A stretch of DNA of 64,000 bases. Origin: a bacterium. Lineage in GTDB: Bacteria > Bacillota > Bacilli > Lactobacillales > Streptococcaceae. The position numbers and the translations under genes were made by a program. The stretch is from the NCBI GenBank assembly GCA_905221195.1, contig CAJNCF010000003.1:186001-250000 (forward strand), given 5' to 3'. This document shows positions 28,776 to 37,027 of this stretch, in pieces. How positions within the stretch are numbered: the stretch's first letter is position 1; each line of letters opens with the position of its first letter. Under the pieces are notes generated by a model. It saw only the letters and a program-made list of their open reading frames with translations, did not search any database and was not told the origin of the DNA.

Positions 28776-29393
28776 TCAAGTTCTCTTGACCTCAAATTTA
28801 CCTTCTGATTGGTCCACTAAGATATCCGCCTTAGACTCGGTCTCTTTATAGTAGTGTAGATATTGCTCCCGTCTCATCTGATGGCTAGCCAATATAAAGG
28901 ATGCATCGCGATTTCTAACAGACGTATCTCGAGCTAGACGCCGCTTTGATTCGGTCTCCTCATCCGTGTAGAAACAGATGGTTTTGTCAAAGAGTTCCTT
29001 TGGCAGAAAGCCAACAGACATCCCTTCGACAATCAAAATCGGTTTTGCTCCAGACAAGACCTCACTAGCTTTCCAAGGTTCTTCAATTGTTAAGATATCC
29101 ATACCCCTCTGCAAGGCTAAGATATCTCTCTGCAAACTTGCCAATTCATGTGCCACCGGCAGACAAGCTGTCACCTTTTGATTTGGTGTACCCTTTGGTA
29201 CTACTAGATGGCGTTCTGAGGTGATATAAGGATCTGTTTCTAACAAATTTACTGTAGTAGAATCTAAAGCTTGGTACAATTCCTGTGCAAAGGTTGATTT
29301 ACCCGAAGCCCCATGACCGTAAATCCCCAATGTCCCAACCCTTCCTGTTTCAATCTCTGAAACCAGTTGTTTTATCAGGTCTTTTTTCTTCAT
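28776..29393 (-). CDS. P-loop nucleoside kinase, uridine kinase-like
   Basis: A 205-residue kinase. Walker A GHGASGKS is at residues 26-33; VEGMSVGFLP matches the conserved strand of uridine kinase-like proteins; an RxxxR lid segment RRLARDTSVRNRD follows. It likely phosphorylates a nucleoside or a related small molecule; the substrate is uncertain. Overlaps nrdG by four bases (ATGA), so it is coupled to nucleotide reduction genes. It is the last gene of the nrdD-nrdG operon. Confidence 0.8.
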   Translation of the reverse strand: MKKKDLIKQLVSEIETGRVGTLGIYGHGASGKSTFAQELYQALDSTTVNLLETDPYITSERHLVVPKGTPNQKVTACLPVAHELASLQRDILALQRGMDILTIEEPWKASEVLSGAKPILIVEGMSVGFLPKELFDKTICFYTDEETESKRRLARDTSVRNRDASFILASHQMRREQYLHYYKETESKADILVDQSEGKFEVKRT

Positions 29394-29980
29394 TCTCTCT
29401 TCAGCTGTTCATAGCTTTCTTTTCCATCATTGAGTTTGCCCCAAATCACTACTTGCCCATTTTTGAGAGATTTTTGTACATCGATAATTCGTTGATTGGA
29501 CGAACCTCGAAACTGGAGCATGAGATTTCTCTTAGTTCGATCATACCGTCCATCGACAAGAATGTCAATCAGTGATAAGAGTTCCAATTTATCTGGGGTC
29601 TCCAGCATCATTTCTTCCCAAGTGTAGCCCGTCCAGGACCAAATGTCTTTGTCTGGCAATTCCTTTCGGATGCGTTTAACGAGCGGCAAGAGAATGCCCG
29701 TATTGAGAAAGGGCTCCCCTCCCAGCAAGGTCAAGCCCTGAACATAGGGCTGAGCAAGATCTGCCATGATCTGTTCTTCTAGCTCTGCTGTATAGGGAAT
29801 GCCAGCATTAAAAGACCAAGTCGCAACATTATAACATCCCTCGCAATGAAACATGCAACCTGATACATAGAGAGAGTTGCGCACTCCTTCTCCATCTACA
29901 AAGTTAAAGGCCTTGTAGTCGATGATACGCCCTTGACTGAGCTCCTCGCTTTTCCATTCTTGTGGTTTAGGATTATTCAT
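29390..29980 (-). CDS. nrdG: anaerobic ribonucleotide reductase activating protein
   Basis: A 196-residue radical-SAM enzyme that installs the glycyl radical on NrdD. The cluster-binding cysteines are Cys42, Cys46 and Cys49 (GCMFHCEGC), and the SAM-binding GGE motif is LLGGEPF. Works in the cytosol without oxygen. Overlaps the acetyltransferase gene by eight bases and the kinase gene by four. Confidence 0.97.
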   Translation of the reverse strand: MNNPKPQEWKSEELSQGRIIDYKAFNFVDGEGVRNSLYVSGCMFHCEGCYNVATWSFNAGIPYTAELEEQIMADLAQPYVQGLTLLGGEPFLNTGILLPLVKRIRKELPDKDIWSWTGYTWEEMMLETPDKLELLSLIDILVDGRYDRTKRNLMLQFRGSSNQRIIDVQKSLKNGQVVIWGKLNDGKESYEQLKRE

Positions 29981-30479
29981 TCGCCACCTCTATCCAATAA
30001 CGCTCGACTCCATTACGATCATCCTCAAATATTCCACCATTTGCTAGAATGACTGCTCTGCTAGCAGGATTATTCACGCTACAGGTCACAAGAACCTTCT
30101 TGATGTTCTTTTCTTTAGCAACTTGTAAGCCCTGACGGAGAGTTTCTTTCGCATAACCTTTGCCTCTTTCTGACGGACGAATGGAGTAGCCAATATGACC
30201 TGCATAATTCAGTAAATCCTCATTCAGTCTCAATCGCAAATTCAAAAATCCTAGAGCACGACCTACATCATCAAATGATACAAATTGAATAGAAGGAACA
30301 CGATTTTCAGGCAAGTTTATGCCCATCTCTTTTTGCATATTTGTTTCCAACCAGTCTTCATACACAAAATTCTCTGTATCCCAAAAGCCTCCATCATGGG
30401 CTGATTGGCTCTTTTCAAACTCTGCCATCATCTCTAAAACTGTTTCTTTATCTGCTAATCTTGGTCTGCGTAGTTCCAT
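29973..30479 (-). CDS. GNAT-family N-acetyltransferase
   Basis: A 168-residue acetyltransferase. The acetyl-CoA loop is IRPSERGKGYAKETLRQGL in the middle; the C-terminal motif NPASRAVILANGG is typical. The substrate is unknown. It sits between a 46-codon gene and nrdG in the nrdD operon and overlaps nrdG by eight bases. GGGAGG precedes its start. Confidence 0.88.
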   Translation of the reverse strand: MELRRPRLADKETVLEMMAEFEKSQSAHDGGFWDTENFVYEDWLETNMQKEMGINLPENRVPSIQFVSFDDVGRALGFLNLRLRLNEDLLNYAGHIGYSIRPSERGKGYAKETLRQGLQVAKEKNIKKVLVTCSVNNPASRAVILANGGIFEDDRNGVERYWIEVANE

Positions 30480-30497
30480 CCTTACCTCCCACTGTGA

Positions 30498-30526
30498 GAA
30501 AAGTGAGAGCTGACTCTCACTTTTAT
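30498..30526 (-). terminator. hairpin inside the nrdD operon
   Basis: AAGTGAGAG (30501-30509) and CTCTCACTT (30514-30522) form a nine-base stem with a CTGA loop. T residues follow on both strands, so it may act as a partial terminator that lowers expression of the acetyltransferase, nrdG and the kinase relative to nrdD. Confidence 0.65.
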
Positions 30527-30663
30527 TTTTTCTTATTCTTGTTTAAAAATTGTTCTCTGAGGTTGAGCAAGCGTTCTTTCTTACCAGCTCCACCTTTAGA
30601 GTGTTTCTCGTGATAACGGGTCACTTGTGCGCGCCCTTTATCATCTAATTGATATTTTCCCAT
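30523..30663 (-). CDS. small conserved basic protein
   Basis: A 46-residue protein with N-terminus MGKYQLDDKGRAQVTRYH and a lysine-rich end. AAAGAAATG (weak AGAAAG) lies before the ATG at 30663. The coding quality and its place directly after nrdD (11 bases) match a small hypothetical protein that I recall next to nrdD in pneumococci. Its role is unknown; the charge suggests nucleic-acid or protein binding. It is shorter than most gene callers allow. Confidence 0.75.
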   Translation of the reverse strand: MGKYQLDDKGRAQVTRYHEKHSKGGAGKKERLLNLREQFLNKNKKK

Positions 30664-30674
30664 TTCATTTCTTT

Positions 30675-32882
30675 CTAATTTGTTACTTGCTGGCCAGCTA
30701 TTTTAATCGTTGATCCATTCATGTGTTTGACACGCGCAGCGATTTCCTTATGACGGCCGTTAACCATAGGTCTCGCTTGAGGATTGCCTAAATAGCCACA
30801 AGTCCGTTTAACAACGTCTACTGTTTTAGGGTCGCTATTGCCACAGTTTGGACAAGCAAATCCTCTCTCAGTTGGTTCAAAATCCCCTTCAAAGTCACAC
30901 TTATAGCAATGGTCAATTGGTGTATTGGTCCCTAGATAGCCGACACGGTCATAAGCATAATCCCAGACAGCTTCCAAGGCTTTAGGATTTTGCTGAAGGA
31001 CTGGATACTCACAATAATGGATGAAACCACCTGACGCACCTGCTTCTGGATAGACTTTCTCAAAGTCTAATTTTTCAAACGGGGTTGGATTTTTACGAAC
31101 ATCATAGTGGAAAGAATTGGTGTAGTATTCCTTGTCTGTGATATCAGGAATAGAGCCGAACTTCTCTGTATCTAGTCGGCAGAAACGATCTGTCAAACTT
31201 TCAGACGGTGTTGAGTAGATAGAGAAATGGTAGCCATATTGGTCCGACCACTCTTCTACACGGCGCTTCATATCACGAATGATATCCAGCGTGAATTCCT
31301 TGGCGTCTGGGTTTTGTTCCCAGCTATTTCCAAAGAAAACTGTCGCTACCTCGTACAAACCGATGTAACCCAGCGAAACAGTTGCACGACGATTCTTAAA
31401 GAGCTGGTCAACGCTTTCTTCTTTACCTAGACGATGACCAAAAGCACCGTATTGATAAAGGATAGGAGCATTTGCTGGTGTCGCTTCCTTGGTCCGTTCG
31501 ACACGGTAAACCAGAGCATCTTCTGCGATATTCATACGCTCGTTGAAGATTTCCCAGAACTTATTCATATCACCTTCAGATTCGAGGGCGATACGAGGCA
31601 GATTAACCGTCACAACACCTAGATTCATCCGACCTGAATTGACTTCTACACCATTCTCGTCTTTCCATCCTTGGAGGAACGAACGACAACCCATAGGAAC
31701 CTTGAAAGAACCAGTCAAGTCAACAATCTTATCATAAGACAAGACATCTGGGTACATCCGTTTGGTTGCGCACTCGAGAGCCAATTGCTTGATGTCGTAG
31801 TTTGGAGTCCCTTCCTCTAAGTTGAGGCCTCTTTTTAGTGTAAAGATAAGTTTAGGGAAAATAGCTGTGCGGTGTTCTGAACCAAGCCCCTTAATCCGAA
31901 TAGTCAAGATAGCTTTTTGAATTTCCCGCTCAAAACGACTAGTTCCTAGACCAAAACCTAGTGAAGTAAAGGGTGTTTGGCCATTTGAAGTGAAGAGAGT
32001 ATTGATTTCATACTCAAGAGATTGCATGGCATCATAGATGTCCTTTTGAGTTTTCTTCCAAGCGTAATCTTCCCGTTTTTCAGGCAAGACCCATTCTTCC
32101 GCATCTTTGAGGTGTTTTTGGTAATTCTTCTCTGCGTACGGCGCCAAAACTTCATCGATACGGTCAGCTGAACAGCCTCCATACTGGCTAGAAGCAACAT
32201 TGGCAATGATTTGGGAAATCTGAGCTGTCGCAGTCTGAATAGACTTGGGACTCTCTACCTCCGCATTCCCAATCTTAAAACCATTTTCCAACATCCCCTT
32301 GAAATCAATCAAACAGCAGTTGGTCATAGGGGTGTAGGGACTGTAGTCCAAATCGTGATAGTGGATATCCCCTTTTTGGTGGGCATTGGCTACGTGCTTA
32401 GGAAGCATTTGCAACCCGATTGACTTCCCAACAATTCCTGCTGTCAAATCACGTTGGGTGTTAAAGACATCACTGTCTTTATTGGCATTTTCGTTAACAA
32501 CCGCCTGATCTTTATTGAGAAGCTTATGGATACTAAAGTTAATATCTGTCGCTTTTGAGCGCTCAAAATCCCTTTGTGTCCGATAAGTGATATACTCCTC
32601 AGCCAGAGCATATTCTTTGGCTTCAAGGAGTTCATGTTCTACGATATTTTGGATTTCATAAATCTTAACTCCCTGCGGAAAACGACTATGAATTTCTGTG
32701 ACAATTCGCTCGGTCAGAGCATTTAGGCGCTTTTCGACTAAGGGTGTCACATCCATAACCTTGTCTGCCGCCTTGTGGAGAGCTTTATCAATCTTGTCCA
32801 CATCAAATACAACACGTCTTCCATCTCGTTTCTCGACGAAGAGAGTTGGCAAAATTGTAATTTTTTCTTCTAGTGCAATCAT
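30675..32882 (-). CDS. nrdD: anaerobic ribonucleoside-triphosphate reductase
   Basis: A 735-residue class III reductase that makes dNTPs without oxygen. An ATP-cone (LFVEKRDGRRVVFDVDKI) at the N-terminus senses ATP/dATP. The catalytic barrel follows, then zinc cysteines CYKCDFEG and CPNCG, and the glycyl radical site RTCGYLGNP near the C-terminus. The start is the second ATG (32882), seven bases after GAG; an ATG two codons earlier has no room for a site. Activated by NrdG downstream. NrdR-like boxes lie at the promoter. Confidence 0.97.
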   Translation of the reverse strand: MIALEEKITILPTLFVEKRDGRRVVFDVDKIDKALHKAADKVMDVTPLVEKRLNALTERIVTEIHSRFPQGVKIYEIQNIVEHELLEAKEYALAEEYITYRTQRDFERSKATDINFSIHKLLNKDQAVVNENANKDSDVFNTQRDLTAGIVGKSIGLQMLPKHVANAHQKGDIHYHDLDYSPYTPMTNCCLIDFKGMLENGFKIGNAEVESPKSIQTATAQISQIIANVASSQYGGCSADRIDEVLAPYAEKNYQKHLKDAEEWVLPEKREDYAWKKTQKDIYDAMQSLEYEINTLFTSNGQTPFTSLGFGLGTSRFEREIQKAILTIRIKGLGSEHRTAIFPKLIFTLKRGLNLEEGTPNYDIKQLALECATKRMYPDVLSYDKIVDLTGSFKVPMGCRSFLQGWKDENGVEVNSGRMNLGVVTVNLPRIALESEGDMNKFWEIFNERMNIAEDALVYRVERTKEATPANAPILYQYGAFGHRLGKEESVDQLFKNRRATVSLGYIGLYEVATVFFGNSWEQNPDAKEFTLDIIRDMKRRVEEWSDQYGYHFSIYSTPSESLTDRFCRLDTEKFGSIPDITDKEYYTNSFHYDVRKNPTPFEKLDFEKVYPEAGASGGFIHYCEYPVLQQNPKALEAVWDYAYDRVGYLGTNTPIDHCYKCDFEGDFEPTERGFACPNCGNSDPKTVDVVKRTCGYLGNPQARPMVNGRHKEIAARVKHMNGSTIKIAGQQVTN

Positions 32883-32906
32883 ATGCATGCTCTTTTCTAA
32901 AATGTT

Positions 32907-32998
32907 CTTTCTAAAAAGTATTATACCACTCTAAAAAGAAAAATCAATATCTTGTGTTAAAAATCCTAAAATTTTTAAAAATACACAAGATATTGATT
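32907..32998 (-). promoter_or_regulatory. nrdD promoter with two NrdR-box-like sites
   Basis: An extended -10 (TGGTATAAT) lies about 30 bases upstream of nrdD, with TTGATT as -35 and a 16-base spacer. Two inverted 16-base copies, ACACAAGATATTGATT (32983-32998 read on plus) and its mirror (32942-32957), match the NrdR consensus ACACWATATATWGTGT at 13 of 16 places. Their starts are 41 bases apart, about four helical turns. The proximal copy contains the -35 hexamer. Confidence 0.65.
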
Positions 32999-33001
32999 TT
33001 A
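32934..33001 (-). terminator. terminator of the ccs4-like gene, overlapping the nrdD control region
   Basis: An 18-base perfect stem, AAAATCAATATCTTGTGT (32940-32957) with ACACAAGATATTGATTTT (32983-33000), with a small TAAAAAT/ATTTTTA pair in the loop and TTTCTTTTTA after it on the minus strand. It starts at the stop codon of the membrane protein gene. The same bases form the NrdR-like boxes of nrdD. Confidence 0.75.
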
Positions 33002-34555
33002 TTATTTGGTTTTATAAACTTTAAACTCTGAATAATCTGTCTTTAATTGTTGGTAATTTTCTTTTAAAAGTGTTTCTACTTCAGACCAGAGCTCCACCTT
33101 ATCATTCACCACAATCACCTTAGGTTGATTTTCTTTCAAATCATTGATCAAACTAGTTTTATTTTCCTCTGTATTCGTGTAGAGAAGAGGGGATGGGAAC
33201 ATGGATACAGACAAACGCTGGCTCTCTTTATAGATCTGAACATGGGAATCCCAGATATAGATTTGGTCTCCCTCGCTCGTCTCTTGTCTTATTCTATCTA
33301 CTACTTGATGTTGTTCACTATATGAAGCTGGATGCAAGACAAAACGAGCTACAAAAGGAACTGCAATTAGATAAAACACTACTAGAATCGGTAAGTAGAG
33401 ATTTCCCCTCATAAATTTTTTCCATAAATTTGGAACTTCCTCTCTTCTCCGATAACGAGCTCCTCTAGCTGAATGTTTTCCGCGAATACTAGTCATCAAA
33501 AGAAGGAGCAAAAATGGAAGAATCAGAATTAAATGTGAACCGTGGAGAGGTTCTCGAGACAAGAGCAGTAAGGCTAGGACAAATAATAAAACAAAGCTAG
33601 CTGGTACTGAGATGACATATAATCTAGATGCTTTAGATTGGAACAAGCCCAGAAAAACAAGGATGAAGCTTCCTAATCCAAAAGTTAATAGACCATAGAA
33701 TAAAGCATTTTCTGCTAACTGCGGATTAGTAAAAGTCATCATAGAAGTAAATGGATACAAAAATCTACTTAAAGCCTCTTCAAAAGCTCCTGAAATGATG
33801 ACATAGTAGCCTAAAGGATAAAATAGGAGAGAGAAACCAAGTGCTGTCGTAAAAAATTGATAAATTCCATGTATAAAGCGTCCATGTCCAACATTAAAGA
33901 CAAATAAACCAATTGTTACTACTGCAGTAAAAAGAAGACTTGTAAGAGGTTCTATGAAAAATGATAGGGCCAATAAAATCCCCAGACGTAGAAATCCCTT
34001 GTCATTATTAGGATTTGACAGATAGCGTGCTACTAAAGAAAAGCCTGCAAATAAGAATGGAAGAGCTAAAATCGTAGCATAGCCTCCTCCAAAACCAAGA
34101 CCAGATACCAAAGTATAAAATATGGTTAGAAGTTGCTTAGCTTGATCCCTTTGTCCTGTCAGATAGTCAGTTGCAGAAAAAAGGAAATACCCCCCTCCTA
34201 AGAGGGCTAGCCATTCTACTAAGGCAAAAAGGATGCCTCCTTGGGTAATGTAAAGTAGTAAATAATAAAGAAGACCTTGACCAGCATAATAACTACTGTA
34301 TAGCTGTCCTCCCTGATGCAAAGCCCACCCTATATACAAATCATGCGCCTGAGAAGGACTTACCATATCTAAAAGTAAAGGAAGCCCCACAGAAAAAATT
34401 GTCGCAATCGTACTTCCAATGATGAGTCTGAAAAATGGGAAAGCTACACGCTCTTCTTTTTCTACATGAGATTCAAAGTTCCTATCTAATCTATTTTCAA
34501 TTTCATTACTCTGTATCGTTTCGGATACTTCTTCGATTCTGCCATATACAGCCAT
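33002..34555 (-). CDS. Ccs4-like polytopic membrane protein, competence-controlled
   Basis: A 517-residue membrane protein. After about 40 cytosolic residues (MAVYGRIEEVSETIQ) there are about 12 hydrophobic helices and a C-terminal soluble domain of about 110 residues with a DSHVQIY segment. The layout recalls GT-C glycosyltransferase-like proteins (helix bundle plus extracytoplasmic domain), but no catalytic motif is clear. By position beside cls and nrdD it matches the pneumococcal competence-induced Ccs4. Start at 34555 chosen because AGGAGA lies six bases ahead; an ATG six codons upstream lies before that site. Downstream of a 47-codon gene with a cin-box, so likely made during competence. 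Confidence 0.72.
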   Translation of the reverse strand: MAVYGRIEEVSETIQSNEIENRLDRNFESHVEKEERVAFPFFRLIIGSTIATIFSVGLPLLLDMVSPSQAHDLYIGWALHQGGQLYSSYYAGQGLLYYLLLYITQGGILFALVEWLALLGGGYFLFSATDYLTGQRDQAKQLLTIFYTLVSGLGFGGGYATILALPFLFAGFSLVARYLSNPNNDKGFLRLGILLALSFFIEPLTSLLFTAVVTIGLFVFNVGHGRFIHGIYQFFTTALGFSLLFYPLGYYVIISGAFEEALSRFLYPFTSMMTFTNPQLAENALFYGLLTFGLGSFILVFLGLFQSKASRLYVISVPASFVLLFVLALLLLSREPLHGSHLILILPFLLLLLMTSIRGKHSARGARYRRREEVPNLWKKFMRGNLYLPILVVFYLIAVPFVARFVLHPASYSEQHQVVDRIRQETSEGDQIYIWDSHVQIYKESQRLSVSMFPSPLLYTNTEENKTSLINDLKENQPKVIVVNDKVELWSEVETLLKENYQQLKTDYSEFKVYKTK

Positions 34556-34591
34556 GTCGTTTCTCCTATTCAATTTATCTGTCTTAGTATA

Positions 34592-34735
34592 TCAAAAAGA
34601 CCTAGAATTGTCAGCTTGCGATGGCTGTTTGAGAGATTTTTTACATAGTTTCACAAAGGTTTCAATTTCCCGAAATCGGTGTAAATGTGTCTGTTTAAAT
34701 GTCGTGATATAGTTCAATTCTTTCTGAGTCAGCAT
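34592..34735 (-). CDS. Ccs50-like small competence-induced protein
   Basis: A 47-residue polar protein, N-terminus MLTQKELNYITTFKQ. GGAGGG stands five bases before the ATG at 34735. A consensus cin-box lies 20 bases upstream, so the protein is expressed by the alternative sigma factor ComX. Size and place agree with the pneumococcal late-competence gene ccs50. Function unknown. It is too short for ordinary ORF calling. Confidence 0.75.
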   Translation of the reverse strand: MLTQKELNYITTFKQTHLHRFREIETFVKLCKKSLKQPSQADNSRSF

Positions 34736-34754
34736 CTTCCCTCCTACATCTTCT

Positions 34755-34762
34755 TATTCGTA
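34755..34762 (-). promoter_or_regulatory. cin-box (combox) for SigX/ComX
   Basis: TACGAATA on the minus strand, within TTTTTACGAATA, the full late-competence promoter consensus including the preceding T tract. It drives the Ccs50-like and Ccs4-like genes. No other exact copy was noticed in the window. Confidence 0.88.
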
Positions 34763-34770
34763 AAAAGCAA

Positions 34771-34805
34771 GAAAAAGAGGACTCAGTCATATACTAAGTC
34801 CTAGA
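34771..34805 (-). terminator. cls terminator
   Basis: AGGACTCAGT (34778-34787) pairs with ACTAAGTCCT (34793-34802), followed on the minus strand by CTTTTTC. It separates cls from the competence promoter next to it. Confidence 0.85.
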
Positions 34806-34809
34806 TTTC

Positions 34810-36342
34810 TTATAAGATAGGGGCAAATAACTGGGCAATTTCCTTAATCAATTTTTGATACCAGCTATTTTTTATCGTATGAGGGAAAATTTCTTGCGAT
34901 ACCGAAAAAATCTCTTGAAAATCTTTTTGAATCTCTATGATTGATGCCGTTTTATATAGCAAAACTGCATTTTCATAGTGGTGAAGCAAACTTCTGTAAT
35001 CTAAGTTAATGGTTCCAACTGCAGCAAAGTCCTTATCCACTAGAATTTGTTTACTGTGGATAAAGCCTGGACTATACTCAAAAATCCTTACTCCTGCCGA
35101 TAACAAATCTGGATAGGCTCCTCTTGTAATGAGTTGGATTAATTTCTTATCCGGAATGAAAGGTGTTACAATGCGGACATCAACACCCCTCATGGCCGCA
35201 TTTTTAATACTCTCTGTTAAGTCATAGTCAATAATTAAATAGGGCGTTGTAATATAGACTGAATCAGTGGCCTGATTAATCAAACTTTGATAGACTTTTT
35301 TCCCTACCTGGGTACGGAAGATGGGCTTGGGTCCACTACCGTAAGGAATGCAGAGTCCTTGGCCAGAACAAGGCTGATTTTCCAAGTGATACTGGTCAAA
35401 ATCGCTGATTTCCCCACGATTGATGTACCAAGTCATCAAAAAGAGACGGGTGAGAGCCTTGACACCAAGGCCATCTAAGCGAATCCCACTGTCCTTCCAA
35501 TAGCCAAAGCGTTCTACATGATTGATGTACTCATCGGCTAAGTTAATGCCTCCTGTATAAGCTACCTGACCATCTATGACCAGAATTTTACGATGGTCCC
35601 GATTGTTGTAAGCCACCGTCAGACGAGGAATTACCTTATTAAATTTATGGGCTTCAATTCCTCGACTACGAAGCTGAATAGTATAATCTCCAGGTAAAGT
35701 CGCCATACAGCCGATATCATCATAGAGCATCTTGATCTCTACACCCTGAGCTGCCTTTTGCTCTAGTATGTCTAGTATGCTATTCCACATTAGACCTTCT
35801 TCGACAATATAGTACTCTAGAAAGATAAACTTTTCAGCTTTCTTGAGGTCTTCCAACATATGTTGCCACATGCTTTCACCCGAAGAATAGAATTGTGAGT
35901 CTGTTCGATTATAGACGTCGGCGTTGGTATCCATACTTAACAAAGATTTGATAACTCCATAAGCCGCCTTATCCTCTTCCTTCAATTTCTGGCGGAGTGC
36001 TTTACTGTTATCCTCCCGAAAATGCATGGAACCAAGTTTGTCCAACTGCTTGATTTCTTTTTTGGACAATCGCCTTTCACCAAACATCAGATAGAGCAAA
36101 GGACCAATAATCGGAACAAAAGTCACCACTAACCACATTACTTTGCTTTCAGGCGCCATGGAGCGATTGACAATCGCTACGATAGTCGCCATACTCATAA
36201 AGATTAAGAGAATAACCCATAGGATAGGAGCCATACGCCCTAAATAAAGAAAGAGACCAAAAACAAGAGAAAGTTCAAGCAGCATAATCGAAAGACTAAA
36301 GCCATACTTGGACATTAATAATTGAAATTTTCTATATTTCAT
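34810..36342 (-). CDS. cls: cardiolipin synthase
   Basis: A 510-residue membrane enzyme that joins two phosphatidylglycerols into cardiolipin and glycerol. Two N-terminal transmembrane helices (residues 15-35 and 40-60, plus a hydrophobic stretch at 68-87) precede two phospholipase-D motifs: His250, Lys252, Asp257 (DHRKILVIDG) and His429, Lys431, Asp436 (IHSKQILVDKD). The length is typical. Its promoter is on the minus strand at 36389-36418, and a strong terminator follows. Confidence 0.95.
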   Translation of the reverse strand: MKYRKFQLLMSKYGFSLSIMLLELSLVFGLFLYLGRMAPILWVILLIFMSMATIVAIVNRSMAPESKVMWLVVTFVPIIGPLLYLMFGERRLSKKEIKQLDKLGSMHFREDNSKALRQKLKEEDKAAYGVIKSLLSMDTNADVYNRTDSQFYSSGESMWQHMLEDLKKAEKFIFLEYYIVEEGLMWNSILDILEQKAAQGVEIKMLYDDIGCMATLPGDYTIQLRSRGIEAHKFNKVIPRLTVAYNNRDHRKILVIDGQVAYTGGINLADEYINHVERFGYWKDSGIRLDGLGVKALTRLFLMTWYINRGEISDFDQYHLENQPCSGQGLCIPYGSGPKPIFRTQVGKKVYQSLINQATDSVYITTPYLIIDYDLTESIKNAAMRGVDVRIVTPFIPDKKLIQLITRGAYPDLLSAGVRIFEYSPGFIHSKQILVDKDFAAVGTINLDYRSLLHHYENAVLLYKTASIIEIQKDFQEIFSVSQEIFPHTIKNSWYQKLIKEIAQLFAPIL

Positions 36343-36388
36343 ATCCCCTCCTTGATAGTTTGAATGCTAAAAACAGGTAATTGATACT

Positions 36389-36418
36389 AGTATAACTCAG
36401 GTATTCTACAGAAGGCAA
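36389..36418 (-). promoter_or_regulatory. cls promoter
   Basis: -35 TTGCCT (36413-36418), 18 bases, -10 TATACT (36389-36394) on the minus strand, giving a leader of about 40 bases. Confidence 0.55.
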
Positions 36419-36447
36419 GTATTTATGATCATTTTTCTGAATAATCA

Positions 36448-36474
36448 TAAAAGAGACCGAAAAATCCAGTCTCC
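36448..36474 (-). terminator. terminator of the small lipoprotein gene
   Basis: GAGAC (36453-36457) with GTCTC (36469-36473), extended by one more pair on the loop side, and TTTTAT after it on the minus strand. Confidence 0.75.
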
Positions 36475-36481
36475 TTCTAGT

Positions 36482-36943
36482 TTATTTTGATAAAACGATA
36501 CGATCAGACGCTTCTCTATCCATATCGTCAATAATCATCTGGTTGCCATTGATTGTATAAATCTTGGCATCATCACCAATAATCATGCGTTGATTGGCTG
36601 GATCGAAGCTAACCTGCTTGATTTCTTGATCTCCGTCAGTTTCTACCTGTGTCCAGGTACCAGTTGTACCAGTCACTACCAAAGTGATACGATCTCCTTC
36701 GTCCTGACCAGTATAAGTTCCATCAATATTAGTTGGTTGAACTGTAACTGTGTTTTGTGAAGAACTTGTCGCTGCCTGGTTTGTATTTTCTGTTGAAGAT
36801 GAAGCAGCTTGTGATTGTTGAGTTTGTTGAGTTTGCGGTTGAGCTGCTGGTTGTTGAAGCTGCTGAGCTCTTTGTGAACAAGCTACTAAGAGACTAAGAC
36901 TTGCTAGAGAAGCAAGAGAAAGTGTGAATGTTTTTAATTTCAT
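36482..36943 (-). CDS. small lipoprotein with low-complexity linker
   Basis: A 153-residue lipoprotein: signal residues 1-22 ending LLVAC, then about 45 residues rich in Gln, Ala, Ser and Thr (QQLQQPAAQPQ), then a compact domain of about 85 residues (TYTGQDEGDRITLVV... MIIDDMDREASDR). The domain resembles small beta-rich lipoprotein modules; function unknown. Start at 36943 with AGGA upstream (nine bases); an in-frame start at 36967 lacks one. Confidence 0.8.
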   Translation of the reverse strand: MKLKTFTLSLASLASLSLLVACSQRAQQLQQPAAQPQTQQTQQSQAASSSTENTNQAATSSSQNTVTVQPTNIDGTYTGQDEGDRITLVVTGTTGTWTQVETDGDQEIKQVSFDPANQRMIIGDDAKIYTINGNQMIIDDMDREASDRIVLSK

Positions 36944-37027
36944 GATGAATTTCCTTTCTGCTACCAATTTAGAGCAATTTTCTTCTAACTGGCAGTTCCC
37001 CTAGTATAACAAGTTCAAAAAAGGAGG

